Of a stretch of DNA of 64,000 nucleotides, positions 36,191 to 49,000 are shown one piece after another. Every line of letters begins with the position of its first letter. Positions within the stretch are counted from its first letter, which is position 1. The notes beneath the pieces are model-generated. The model was not told the origin of the DNA. It worked only from the letters and a program-made list of their open reading frames with translations, and searched no databases. Source of the stretch: Cichorium intybus (Eukaryota; Streptophyta; Magnoliopsida; Asterales; Asteraceae); NCBI GenBank assembly GCA_023525715.1, contig CM042011.1:5963768-6027767 (forward strand), given 5' to 3'. A program made the position numbers and the translations under genes.

Positions 36191-38906
36191 TGTCACACCC
36201 CCAAACTACGATGGTGACAACGCCTATTAATATCAAGTACGATTGGAGTTTAGGAAGGAACTGACAATCAGTGGACTTTGTTGTTCGAGTCGGTAGGTCC
36301 GAAAAGGGTGGCCTGGAAAAAGGCACTTATGCACCTTACCACCTAAGATCGTCTGGTTTGGGATGATATTTCTGAAAGCTCGCTACACGGACAACATCGA
36401 AAGTCGAACAATTCTTTAATGGCCTTTAGAATCTGAATGAGTACGTATACTTCTTTGTGGGCAGAAAATTTGTAATCAAGGGTTCTTTAGAAAGTCATGA
36501 ATTCAAAGGATATTCTGGTCAGTTTTACAAAAATCATTTTCGATCTAATTCTGGGAACAATAAACTTTGAAATTGAACACATTCAAAAATGTTTGAGTCT
36601 TAGTTAAAATCTGTTAAAAAGTCTCTTACTTGGGGACAAGCAAGGCACAAGTGTAGGGTGTTTGACAAGTAAGGCACAAGTGTGGGGTGTTTGACAACGC
36701 CTAGTAATATCAAGTATTTTAGTCGTTGTCAGGCCCTATTATTGGTGAATTCATATCATAGATGTACTGGAATTTCTCACTTTTTGTGCTAGTGCTTGTG
36801 TGCAAGAAAATGTTAAAGACAGGGACTAAAAGCGGATAAAATGGAAGAAGTTTGGATCAAGTCAATATCAGTTGAATGAACACGAGCACCGTGAGAAAGG
36901 AAGCGTATGCATCGTGCCACGTCAGAGATCAGGCGATTCAAAAAGCGAAAAAACGGGGATAAGGCTATACGCGCGTCGCGGCTTTAGGCTTTCCGCGCTG
37001 CGGATCGACAGATTTCTCAAGTATAAATAGAGGTCTTTAGGTCGGATTTTGTAGGCGAAGAACGAACCCTAAAGTGGACTTAAGGCTTCTTTGACTGAAG
37101 TTTCGTAATTTCAGCAACCATTCTTGGTATTTCTTATGTTTTCACTTTTAGTTTAATGTTCTTTAGTTTAAATTAGCTTCTAGCCTAGTGTTTCTGGATT
37201 GTTCATATCAGTAGCAGTAGTCTAGTGTTGTTTATTTTCGGATTTCAGTACATTGGATCTTCTGTTTTTAGTTTTAATTGAAGTAATCATTCGGTTTATG
37301 GTTTTATTGCACTATTTAGCTTTAATTGTGTTTGGATGCTTGTTTGGTTTGATTGAATTGTTTGTTTGCTTCTGGATTCTGAACTTAGCTTCTGATTTCA
37401 GTAAGCATTCATAGTTTAGGATTGGATTTGGTTTAATTTAGTTTATGATTGAATTGGATTTTGGAATTGTGTATTTGTGTGATTTTTGGAAAAGTAGAGT
37501 TACTCCATCTGGTTGTAGCGTGACACTACAGTGGTAAGCTATCGTCCTATCTTGACCACCAAACTCCCGTGGATCGACCCTTGCTACTGCTATACTAGTG
37601 TGTGTGAGGTTTATTTTTTTCATATTTTTGACCGCATAACAACCCAGGCGTGTCAGATGGTGGAATCGTCTGAGGACGGAACGAATCATAGTGTCACAAC
37701 TATTGCATACATTGAAACATAAGTAGATAAACAATCATCATATATTATAATTGGAAAGTTACATTGTTCAAACGTTATTGTTTCAACCCAATTACAGTAT
37801 GATAACAAAATAAACAAAAGAGACGTATTCGTGTCCCATCCCAAAAGATTAGTTGTACCTGACTAATTGTTACCTGAGAATACAAATAATTTTACAAGTG
37901 TCAACATTATATTGGTGAGTTTATAAGATTTTTGTAGTGAGAAACTTACTATTTCCTTTGTAAAAACCAGTAGCGTATGTACCAAGAAAAACAATATTTT
38001 CTTTAACGTAATTGTAGTTTTAAATCCATACAACCCTTGTGTAAGTAAAACCATACTTATTTGTATCTTGCTTAAACGTAGTTTTAATTCCATAAAACTC
38101 GTATGTATAAGTAAAACCGTACTTATATTTGTAACATGATAAAATGTAGTTTTAATTCCATAAAACCCATATGTATAAGTAAAATCGTACTTATATTTGT
38201 ATTTTGATAAAATATAGTTTTAATTCCATAATACCCGTATGTATAAGTAAAACCATACTTATATTGCGTACATGTAGTTTTATATTTACATAAAACCGAT
38301 AGAAGCTATTTTTTCCCAAACCAAGGATATTCGTTATTGTTCATGTGAGTTATTATAACATCGCTATGACCTGATGGCCTGACACGCCGTTCTTCAGACG
38401 TCGCAGTGTTAAGACATTTGTCACCCTTGACCCGTCGGTCGTAGTTGTAGATAACAACCATAGGTGGGGATTGTCAGTCTCATATACATCTATATACAAA
38501 TATCTCGCTCATTAATGATTAAGATTACAATCCAGGACTTAATGTGTACTTCTTTTAGTATTGTGAAAAAATGTCTCACATAACTACACAACGTGATGTT
38601 TTTATCTTAGATCGTACTGAAATGAATTCATTTGTATTTGTAATTATCAAAATGTATCCATGATAATTATAGCGTAAAAGCTTACTTGTAAATGTATTGA
38701 AAAACTCATTTGTATTTGTAATTATCAAAATGTATCCATGATAATTATAGCGTAAAACCTTACTTGTAAATGTGTTGCAAACTCCTTTGTATTTGTAATT
38801 ATCAAAATATACTCATGATAATTATAATATGTAATAATTATATATTCATGTAATTATCTTTCGTATTTCTGTCGTATGTTTGTCGTTTGTTCCATAAATT
38901 ATACCC
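36191..38906 (-). mobile_element. LTR of the TGTCACACCCC family, truncated, split by a nested LTR
   Basis: Starts TGTCACACCCCCAAACTACG at 36191. After the nested insertion it resumes at 37661 and runs to about 38906, where it switches abruptly into duplicated segment Y. The part from 37692 aligns loosely with 10083-10660 (shared CCTGAGAATACAA, GTGTCAACA, TTGGTGAGTT). It lacks the far TGTCACA end seen at 12892, so it is truncated. The words CCATAAAACC and GTAAAACC-GTACTTATA repeat at 38030-38290. No coding sequence. Sense strand is probably minus, as for the 10-kb relative. Confidence 0.65.
36215..37655 (+). mobile_element. Nested solo LTR, 1441 bp, TSD GATGG
   Basis: Begins TGACAACGCC and ends GGCGTGTCA, with GATGG on both sides (36210-36214 and 37656-37660). 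A TATA box (TATAAATAG at about 37022) sits mid-element on the plus strand, and the 3' part contains the phrase CCCGTGGATCGACCC typical of some plant Ty3/gypsy LTRs. No coding region, hence a solo LTR. A relative with the same TATAAATAGAGGT context lies on the minus strand at 49001-49539. Confidence 0.8.
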
Positions 38907-39048
38907 ATCATCTCACCTTACGACATGCACATCTCATCTTCTTTGCGATTTTACTTTTAGTAATATCTTTTTCATAATTATTTGGCAATTCATTAATGCT
39001 TTTTTACATAATTAATCGAGATCTATGTTGTTGACCATAAGTTCCATG

Positions 39049-39477
<429 letters not shown>

Positions 39478-39947
39478 GTTCCATGTAGATTCGATCATTA
39501 CTTACCCTAACTAACTAGTGGTTTTTGAGATTTTTTTATCAGAGTTAACGACTGTCAATCAAGTGAGAAAGATATTTTATCTCTAAAAGCTTTCTGCAAA
39601 GACGTTAACACTATAAGGTTCACTATAGATGCATACAAAATCCTTAAGTTTCATGTGCATAAAATAAAATATGTCATGTGGTCTTTTCATAAAACATAAA
39701 CGTTAAATAGTTCATGTTTATAAAGATATAAACAATCATCACATTTGTATACTTCAAACATGCCATGTAAGTACCAATAACTATCCCAACTTGCATTTAC
39801 ATCTTAAGTCTATATAAATCATCTTAGGCTTAATTATATATGCGTATACCAAATAGAATATATTTACATATATAGTCACATAACATAATGACCGCATACA
39901 TATCATCCATATTTCATCATATATAGTTGTCATATCCATTTAACCTA

Positions 39948-40650
<703 letters not shown>

Positions 40651-40865
40651 TAACAAGTTACTTACATAATAAAGTTGTCAAATTATACATACGAGTTTGA
40701 TATTACAATTTCATTTCTTATCTTATAACTTACAGAAGCATACAAATAGAAGCAAATATGTATGTGTGTGGAGGTTCAAACGAGAACAAAAATAAATGTT
40801 GAGAAATAATCCTTCACATTGTATTATATAAAAAATAGATCATGCAGTTTATTTACATTACAATT

Positions 40866-41327
40866 TTAGTCTCCCATATTTCGAAGGTAATTGGCAGCCA
40901 ACTCTTCATTCTTTTCGCTAGCAAAAAATGCCATCCACACCAACATCCTGTCGAACCCCATTGCTTCAAGCTATCAAAAAAATGAAGAAAGAAATTATTT
41001 AAAAAAAACCGATTCATAATTCTTGATTATTATTCCACCTTCAAACCTGTGTTAAATCTTAAATTAATGGGTGGAACAACTTACACGGTCAACAGTATCC
41101 ATGTCCTCACGTGTAATTGTAAAAGACTGTCCAATTCTTATTCCATCCCTGATATATTGGAATCAAAAAAGTTAATAATTAAATAATAAATAATAAATAA
41201 AATGTGGTGAGAGTGGTAAAACCGTAAAAACGTACTCTTCTGCAACAAGTTCAAAGATCAAGCGAAATACGTACTCATCGACATCCCCAGTGTAGGTTTC
41301 CTCTCTCACTCTCTCAAACACCACCAT
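40866..41327 (-). pseudogene. 3' half of an inverted RAD23-like gene with a new in-frame start
   Basis: Minus-strand exons 41327-41236, 41148-41085 and 40970-40866 correspond to the end of the XPC-binding domain (RLIFELVAEE), the linker exon (now longer, with IRIGQSFTITREDMDTVDR) and the UBA exon (LEAMGFDRMLVWMAFFASEK), ending at TAA. Splice sites are kept. Upstream of RLIFE the RAD23 match stops at about 41268, and different sequence supplies an ATG and MVVFERVREETYTGDVDEYV in frame. This gives an 86-residue spliced frame with an intact UBA. It is either a truncated pseudogene or a small chimeric gene. The missing 5' half is at 48084-48912. Confidence 0.7.
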
Positions 41328-42444
41328 TTTATTGATAGTAGTTCAAGAGAATTGGATAGGTACACCATTTGTCTGATTTTATTGGTGGAAGTCGTAATGG
41401 AAGATACTTGTCTGATGTTAATGTATTATTGTTATATGGTCATCTCCTATAATCATTGTAGGTTTACTAATAAGTTTTTATGATGGCAGGAATTTGATCT
41501 GAAAAGTTTTACTGATTAAATTGCAGTACCGCCATTGATCTTGAATCACACATGTGTGGGACATTGGAAGCCACATGGAAGCTCGTGGTTGACAATCAGT
41601 TTCATTGGTTGGTTCAAAACTTATAATGTTTGGTGGAGAGGGTAAAAATAGACGGCTTATGAATTACGCATTCTCGACTTAGTTTCCTTAGCAGTCACTC
41701 CTTTTCCAACGGTAATCACCGGAACTCTGTGAATTTTTATAGCAAGATTCCAAAATTTGAGGAAATAAATTGATTGGTCTCATATTTATGCGGTTGCTAC
41801 TCAACCGCAATCTTTCTTCATCAAATTCATCGATCTCATAATAATCATCATCATCACCATCTTCACCGCATGATATCTCTTTCTCTCATTCGTCAATTTC
41901 ACAAGAAGGGCTTCAAGATAAGGTATGTTTTTCTACCAACTTTGTTATACAGAAAACGATTACAGTTTTAATGCTATTATCTAATTAGATTAATAGCATA
42001 TTAATCACTTTCAAAATGCATATCAAAACTGAATTTGAGGTATTATACATGGCAATAAACATAATCCTCTACATCATCATCAATTTTATTGAAGCCATTT
42101 TATTTGCATTAGCATAGTTCCAACAGCCGATTGACGATTGTGGGCTAGAAGAAGTTTAAAGACTGCCGCATCCATTTTGACCTTGTGTAGTCTACGCAGA
42201 CTATCTTGGGAAAATGACAAAGAACAGGTGAACATCATCCTTTATCTTCTTTCCATGTTTCTTGAAGACTGTAGTTTCTTATTGGGATTTTTCTATTTAT
42301 TTATTTGAATATTAGATTTTTTTTCTTCTAAAAAGCTATTTCACAGAGATGGGCAGCATTAAGTCCTCAGGATTCGTGTCTGTTATCTGATGTTGTTGAA
42401 GTGGGGCCCATGCCATATGTTACTCAAGAAGAGGGGGAAACTCG

Positions 42445-42948
42445 TGTTAAATGTGAATGCTTTGAAAGCCATCAAAGGAGGAAGCAAATGGCTACTTCTC
42501 ATGCATGTCTCTTTTTCTTTGATTTCATACTTCACTTTCACATTAGCTCCCATGCCTATAAATACAAGGCTTTGAGAAGCAAACCAATGCACCAACACAA
42601 TACAAAACACACAAACACAAGAAACACATAGATAGATTTTGTGAGATAGCCTTTTGTGCAGAGTCCAGTTTGGCAGCCAAAAGTGCGAGTGATAATTTTT
42701 GTAAGTGGTCAGATTACAAGTGCAGTTTAGCCTTGTATGATTGTAGTGTTTTCTTGGTGTTAATAAAACCCTCTCTCTCTCGTTCGCCCGTGGACGTAGG
42801 TCGTGATCCCGTGACCGAACCACGTTAAATATTGTGTTCCGATTTTACAATTTTAGTTTGCCGTTATTCTCCATTTTATTTCCGCGTGTTTTGCCGAAAT
42901 CGTTTATCATTTTTCGAAGTGCCTAACTTGTTTTGTTATATCCTAACA
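42445..42948 (+). repeat. 5' LTR of the Tork-type element
   Basis: Contains the promoter, with TATAAATA at about 42557, and a CT-rich stretch near 42772. Ends CCTAACA two bases before the AC-TGGTATCAGAGC primer site. Confidence 0.95.
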
Positions 42949-43077
42949 AACTGGTATCAGAGCTCCGGGTTTAAAGGAAGTCGTATCTCGCGTATGCTCT
43001 GTGGTTGCAGCTTAGTCTGATCTTCCACATCAGAAACGAGGTTTCGATTGGCCTTATAAAATATTATTTTTCGAGCT

Positions 43078-46000
43078 ATGGCTGAAGATGGGAAAGTTAG
43101 GATCGAAAAATTCGAAGGTCACGATTTCGGATTTTGGAGAATGCAAATCGAAGATTATCTCTACCAGAAAAAATTACACCTACCACTGTTCGGAATAAAA
43201 CCTGAAACGATGGCGCAGGAAGAATGGGACTTATTAGATCGGCAGGCACTTGGAGTTATAAGGTTATCATTGGCAAAGAATGTAGCATACAATATTGTCA
43301 GTGTGAAGACAACCTACACACTCATAAATGCGCTGTCTAATATGTACGAAAAACCTTCAGCGGCAAATAAGGTTTTCTTGATTCGGCAGTTGGTGAATTT
43401 GAAGATGAAAGAAGGCGGCTCGGTGACAGACCATGTGAATGAATTCAACTCAATAATATCAAGATTGATATCTGTTGATATTGGATTCGAAGACGAAGTA
43501 CAGGCGTTGCTGTTATTATCTTCGTTGCCTGAGAGTTGGTCCGGTACAGTAACAGCAGTTAGCAGTTCAGCCGGAGGTGCTAAGTTGTCATTCGAAGGTA
43601 TTCGCGACTTAATCCTTGGAGAGGATGTGCGAAGACGGAGTGCCGGAGAATCTTCCAGTAGTCTCCTAAGTACAGAAGACAGAGGAAGAAGGCCCAACAA
43701 AGGAGGCGGTGGTAGAGGAAGATCGAAGTCGAGAAAGAGAGGTGGTCAGAAAAACAGGACTGATGTTACCTGTTGGAACTGCAAAGAGAATGGTCATTTT
43801 AGAAATCAGTGCCCAAAGCCTTCGACAGACAAAGGCAAGAAGGAAGTCAATATGGCAGTAGATTCTGAAGATGATGCTCTCATTTGCTGTGTTGAAAACT
43901 CAACAGAATCCTGGATCATGGATTCTGGTGCGTCGTTCCATGCTAGTCATTCAAGAGAAGTAATGCAGAATTTCCGGCAGTACAAAGGAAAGGTCAGACT
44001 AGCAGACAACAAGAGCCTGGATATTACAGGTGTTGGGGATGTGGTCCTCAAGACAACTTTAGGAACAGATTGGACTTTGAAGAATGTCAAGTTCATTCCT
44101 GACTTGAAGAGGATGTTAATATCCGTGGGGCAGCTTGATGATGAAGGTCACCATGTTACATTTGGTGATCATCAGTGGAAGGTGACAAAGGGGAATTTAG
44201 TTGTTGCTAGAGGACAGAAGCGGGGTACACTTTATATGGTGGAAGTTTCTGATGCCGAAGCATACGCTGTTGAAGAAGTTGGGGCATCCACTCTATGGCA
44301 CCAAAGACTTGGGCATATGAGTGAGAAGGGAATGAAGATGCTAGCCTCCAAAGGAAGAATACCAGAGCTAAAGACTGTGAAAGTCGATTTCTGTGAGCCA
44401 TGTGTTCTTGGCAAACAGAAGAAAGTCACTTTCAAGAAGGTGGGTCATCAGCCCAAGTCTGTGAAGCTGGAGCTAGTTCATTCAGATGTCTACGGTCCCA
44501 CTTAAGTTTCTTCAGTGGGAGGATCCCGATACTATGTCACGTTCATAGACGATTGCACAAGGAAGGTTTGGGTTTATTTCTTGAAACATAAGTCTGAAGT
44601 TTTCAGCACTTTCAAGAAATGGAAAGCTACTGTGGAAAATGAAACAGACTTGAAGATCAAGTGTTTCAGATCAGACAATGGGGGCGAATATAGTAGTAAA
44701 GAATTTGTTGATTATTGTGCTGACCAGGGAATCAGAATGCAGAAGACGGTTCCAGAGACACCTCAGCAAAATGGAGTAGCTGAGAGGATGAACCGTACAT
44801 TGAACGAAAGGGCTAAGAGCATGAGACTGCATGCAGGTTTACCCAAGATGTTCTGGGCAGATTCTGTCAACACAGCCGCGTATCTAATCAACAGAGGACC
44901 CTCAGTCCCCATAGGGTTCAAGATTCCAGAAGAGGAATGGCAAGGTCGTGAAATTTCTCTCAAACACTTGAAAGTGTTCGGTTGTGTCTCTTATGTCAAA
45001 GTTAAAGACTCGGAGAGAGACAAGCTAGAGGCAAAAGCAAGGAAATGCACTTTTATAGGCTATGGGTTGGATGACATGGGGTACCGTTTCTGGGATAACC
45101 AAAATAAAAAGGTTATCAGAAGCCGGGATGTGGTGTTCAACGAGAATGTCCTATATAAAGATGAACTTGCAGAGAGCTCAGGCAGAAACAAACAACCAGA
45201 GAAAGCAGAAAATCAAGTCGAGTTTGAAGAGATCTCTGAAGATGACGTTGTGAAACCTATCAGTACTCCAGAGATAGGTGAAAGTTCAGGAAGCAGTGGG
45301 AGCTCTGATGTATATGGAGATAGTGGGAGCACAGATGACAGTAGTTCCGAAGACGGGGTTGCAGATGATGCAGAGACCTCAACTCCTACTGTTCGTAGAT
45401 CCGCTAGAGTACGAAGACCTCCAGTCAGGTATTCTCCTTCAGCAAATTACTTATTGCTGACAGAGAATGGTGAACCTGAGTCTTATCCAGAGGCCTTAAG
45501 GATGAAAGATTCCATACAGTGGAAGAAGGCTATGGAAGACGAATTGAGCTCACTTGACAAGAACCATACTTGGTCCTTAGTCAAGCTCCCAGCAGGGAAG
45601 AAAGCACTGCAGAACAAGTGGGTGTTTCGGGTAAAGGATGAGATTGATGGCAGTAAAAGATACAAGGCACGATTAGTGGTCAAGGGGTTCCAACAGAAAA
45701 GAGGGGTCAATTATAATGAGATCTTCTCTCCAGTTGTGAAGATGACTACAATCAGAATGGTCTTGGGTATTGTAGCCTCTGAAGATCTCCATCTAGAACA
45801 GCTAGATGTGAAAACAGCTTTTCTCCATGGCGACCTGGAAGAAGACATCTACATGGTACAACCAGAAGGTTTTCCTACAGTCGGTAAGGAAAATCTGGTG
45901 TGTAAACTGAAGAAAAGTCTGTATGGATTGAAGCAGGCTCCAAGACAGTGGTACTTGAAGTTTGATAGCTTCATGCAAAGGAGTAGGTATCGCAGATGTG

Positions 46001-47025
46001 AGATGGATCACTGCTGTTACTTGAAGAAATTCAGCTCCTCTTACATCATCCTGTTATTGTATGTTGATGACATGTTGATAGCTGGATCCGACATGCAGGA
46101 GATCAACAAGCTTAAGAAGCAGTTGTCCAGAGAGTTCGAGATGAAGGACCTAGGGGCTGCTAAGCAGATATTGGGCATGAGCATAGCCAGGAACAGAGTT
46201 ACCGGTACATTAAAACTTTCGCAAACAAAGTACATCAAGAAAGTTTTAGAAAAGTTCAGCATGGCAGATGCCAAGGCCAGAAGTACACCTTTGGGAAGTC
46301 AGTTAAAACTCTCAAAGAAGCAATCCCCAAAGACGGAAGAAGACAGAGAACAGATGGCTAAAGTTCCTTATGCATCTGCAGTTGGTAGTTTGATGTATGC
46401 AATGGTATGCACAAGACCAGATATTGCTCATGCAGTGGGAGTTGTTAGCAGGTTCATGTCAAATCCAGGAAAAGAGCATTGGGAAGGAGTAAAGTGGCTG
46501 TTACGCTACTTGAAAGGAACAACTGAGATTGCCCTATGTTTCAGGAGAAAGGGGGTAGTCTTAGAAGGGTTTGCCGATGCAGATTTGGGTGGATGTGTGG
46601 ATTCGGGTAAGAGCACAACAGGTTATGTGTTCACAATCGGAGGTACGGCAATCAGTTGGATGTCCAGGTTACAGAAGAGTGTTGCTCTTTCAACCACAGA
46701 AGCAGAGTACATGGCTATTGCAGAAGCAGCCAAGGAGCTTATATGGTTGAAGAACTTCCTATCAGAACTTGGAATGCAACAGGAGGATTGTGTACTGCAT
46801 TGTGACAACCAGAGTGCAGTTCACCTGGCAAAGAATCCGGTGTTTCACAGTAGAACGAAACACATTCAGATGAGGTACCATTTCATTCGAGAGTTAATCA
46901 ATGATGGAACTCTGAATCTGAAGAAAATCCTTGGAACGAAGAATCCAGCAGATATGTTCACCAAGGTGGTTACCACAGACAAGTTGAAGTTTTGTATGAC
47001 TTCAACTGGCCTTCTAGAAGTTTGA
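43078..47025 (+). pseudogene. copia gag-pol polyprotein, about 1315 codons, one premature TAA
   Basis: Gag starts at ATG 43078 (MAEDGKVRIEKFEGHDFGFW) with a UBN2-type core and the zinc knuckle CWNCKENGHFRNQC (from residue 232). The protease has DSGA at about 282, the pre-integrase domain LWHQRLGHMSEKGM at about 406. The integrase has DNGGEYSSKEF (about 532) and NGVAERMNRT. Reverse transcriptase has YVDD (about 995), and RNase H has STTEAEYMAIAEAAKELIWL. All are in one frame except a TAA at 44503-44505 just after DVYGPT, in the integrase. A single nonsense change in an otherwise clean frame fits a recent hit. As it stands, integrase, reverse transcriptase and RNase H would not be made from this copy. 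Confidence 0.95.
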
Positions 47026-47115
47026 AAAGGAGGGATGGCAGGAACGAGAGAGATTGGAAAATCATTGCAAGAATTGGACGACAGATTAAGTTGTTCAAAC
47101 ATTCAAGTGGGAGAT

Positions 47116-47619
47116 TGTTAAATGTGAATGCTTTGAAAGCCATCAAAGGAGGAAGCAAATGGCTACTTCTCATGCATGTCTCTTTTTCTTTGATTTCATA
47201 CTTCACTTTCACATTAGCTCCCATGCCTATAAATACAAGGCTTTGAGAAGCAAACCAATGCACCAACACAATACAAAACACACAAACACAAGAAACACAT
47301 AGATAGATTTTGTGAGATAGCCTTTTGTGCAGAGTCCAGTTTGGCAGCCAAAAGTGCGAGTGATAATTTTTGTAAGTGGTCAGATTACAAGTGCAGTTTA
47401 GCCTTGTATGATTGTAGTGTTTTCTTGGTGTTAATAAAACCCTCTCTCTCTCGTTCGCCCGTGGACGTAGGTCGTGATCCCGTGACCGAACCACGTTAAA
47501 TATTGTGTTCCGATTTTACAATTTTAGTTTGCCGTTATTCTCCATTTTATTTCCGCGTGTTTTGCCGAAATCGTTTATCATTTTTCGAAGTGCCTAACTT
47601 GTTTTGTTATATCCTAACA
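47116..47619 (+). repeat. 3' LTR of the Tork-type element
   Basis: Identical by eye to 42445-42948; preceded by the purine tract and followed by the ACTCG duplication. Confidence 0.95.
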
Positions 47620-47673
47620 ACTCGATACCACTTTTATATGGTAACTCGCTATGGGTTAAGATACGAGTGTTGA

Positions 47674-48083
47674 AGCATTTATAAAATCCAGGTACTATTC
47701 ATAAAAAGTTGCAAATTTGTATGATTTACACCGGTCACAATTTCATTTATTTATATCTTAGGTGGATAATTGGTTGACTGCATTACAAGACAAATGCAAA
47801 TTGGGCTTACATTCAAGCACCCTAACGATATGAGATCCGAAGTTGATAACAATATATTAGCATTTAGAAAGCTGACTTGTATCAAGCCAACAATGATTAG
47901 AAGCAATTTGGTTAGTGAAAAACAAAGCATTGTAGTTTGTAAAATCATGTAAGATAAAATTATTGTGCTATTTTTGGACTTAATTACGCCTTTTCAAATG
48001 AACTTAAAGGCATAAATTCAACGCTTAGCATATATACTCTTAAACGCAAGTTATATAGAAAATCATAAACTAAACCGCACAAC
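47674..48083. other. Tail of the 6.8-kb insertion, no gene recognised
   Basis: AT-rich sequence between the interrupted gene fragment and the RAD23 5' half. A minor open stretch at 47770-47952 has no recognisable motif. Confidence 0.3.
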
Positions 48084-48912
48084 CGAAATCGATCATCCTG
48101 GTTCTTATGAAGCTGTCTCAACAGGTTCTGATTAAGCCTCCTCAATTGTTGGACTATTTCCTGCAAAATATGTACCCGCAAAAGTTTTGTATTACCTTGC
48201 ACCTCGGATCGAATGTTTTGAAACCCTCGACTATTGCGCAGGAAATTAAGGAAATTATAATCTCGACTTGCACCAGCGGGAAGGAAGAGATTCAAGGGAC
48301 TTGAATTTGATCATGTTGAAGGAGCAGCGGGTGGTGGTTGGTTAGGTTGCGGCCGGTTTACAGCTGGCGGTGGTGGAGCTCCGGTGACCGGAGGAAGATC
48401 AGATGGAGGATTTGTGGTGGATGAAGAAGGCTGAGGAGGTGTGCCGCCACCGGAATGGGAGGCATGTTTGATAACATAATGACGATAGAACTGTTGTCAG
48501 AAACTTCATTTTCTTCCATGGTGGTGTCATCTTTTAGGACTTTACCCTGATGGATTAGTATTTGTCGTGCAGATGGATATACATCTGGTCCCTGAACAAT
48601 TTCAATGTTTTTCTTCACATCAGCAACCTGCATGAAATTACAGCAATTCGCAATTTAACTTGACTAACGGCTTTACAATTAAAGCATTCGAACTCGCCAA
48701 TTAAAACCCTAACAACACTAAATGATGCGATCCGGTACGCAAGAAACCAAACTTAAGCGTTCTTGAGTTAAATTTCAGAAAATAAAACACCAAATGCTAA
48801 TGATTTGCATATAGAAACACTTGAATTCGAGATAAATGAAACGAACCGTGTCTTCGAGTTTCACTTCGATTTCAAAGCGAGTACCCTTCAATATTTTTAT
48901 GTTCACCTTCAT
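48084..48912 (-). pseudogene. 5' half of the inverted RAD23-like gene, frameshifted
   Basis: On the minus strand, exon 1 (48912-48847) reads MKVNIKILKGTRFEIEVKLE and exon 2 starts at 48627 (VADVKKNIEIVQGPDVYPSA), completing the ubiquitin-like domain. In the Pro-rich linker one base is missing relative to copy A (GTGGCGGCACACC against GTGGCGGCACCACC), shifting the frame, and a few codons after SNMP are deleted. The XPC-binding segment (FLNFLRNSRGFQNIRSEVQG ... LHKNQDD) is then readable until the match stops at about 48084. UBA1 is missing here too. Together with 40866-41268 this was one gene. Confidence 0.85.
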
Positions 48913-48977
48913 CTTTGATATGTCGTCTACACTTACAAAACGCGGTTGAAATACAAAGAACTGGCGGTTAAGACGAA

Positions 48978-49000
48978 NNNNNNNNNNNNNNNNNNNNNNN
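48978..49000. other. Assembly gap (23 Ns)
   Basis: Run of N just upstream of the inverted RAD23 5' half; the true gap size is unknown. The sequence to the right belongs to an unrelated LTR, so the join itself may be unreliable. Confidence 0.99.

Larger units (their letters stand above)
42445..47619 (+). mobile_element. Young Ty1/copia element, Tork/TNT1-94 type, TSD ACTCG
   Basis: The 5175-bp element has two 504-bp LTRs (42445-42948 and 47116-47619) that look identical base for base, TG...CA ends (TGTTAAATG ... TCCTAACA) and a 5-bp duplication ACTCG (42440-42444 and 47620-47624). A tRNA-Met primer site (TGGTATCAGAGC from 42952) and a purine tract (AAGTGGGAGAT) are in place. The polyprotein frame is complete except for one stop. 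Identical LTRs imply a very recent insertion. Confidence 0.96.
41870..47673 (+). pseudogene. Unidentified spliced gene fragment, interrupted by a copia insertion
   Basis: Exons 41870-41922 (MISLSLIRQFHKKGFKI), 42191-42227 (RRLSWENDKEQ) and 42347-42444 (RWAALSPQDSCLLSDVVEVG ... VTQEEGET) have GT-AG borders and stay in one phase. Beyond the retrotransposon the last exon continues at 47625 (HFYMVTRYGLRYEC) to TGA at 47671-47673. The total is 78 codons, consistent with a real coding segment, but I do not recognise the protein. The copia element sits inside the last exon, so the gene cannot be read normally. It may itself be a fragment carried in with the surrounding 6.8-kb insertion. Confidence 0.45.
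41269..48083 (+). other. 6.8-kb foreign segment inserted in the inverted RAD23-like gene
   Basis: CGAAAT occurs at both borders (41263-41268 and 48084-48089), and closing over it restores the RAD23 frame across the XPC-binding domain. The inserted DNA carries exons of another gene and a young copia element. Without the latter it is about 1.6 kb. Its ends are not inverted repeats, so the mechanism is unclear: a gene-carrying transposon, filler at a repaired break, or chance similarity of six bases are all possible. Confidence 0.55.

Noticed and set aside
41774..41971. His-rich 65-codon frame MVSYLCGCYSTAIFL
   Set aside because: Extends past a plausible splice donor at 41923; only the part from 41870 is kept as an exon of the interrupted gene.
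42383..42823. 146-codon minus-strand frame in the Tork LTR (repeated at 46970-47494)
   Set aside because: Antisense of LTR sequence; it appears twice only because LTRs are duplicated.
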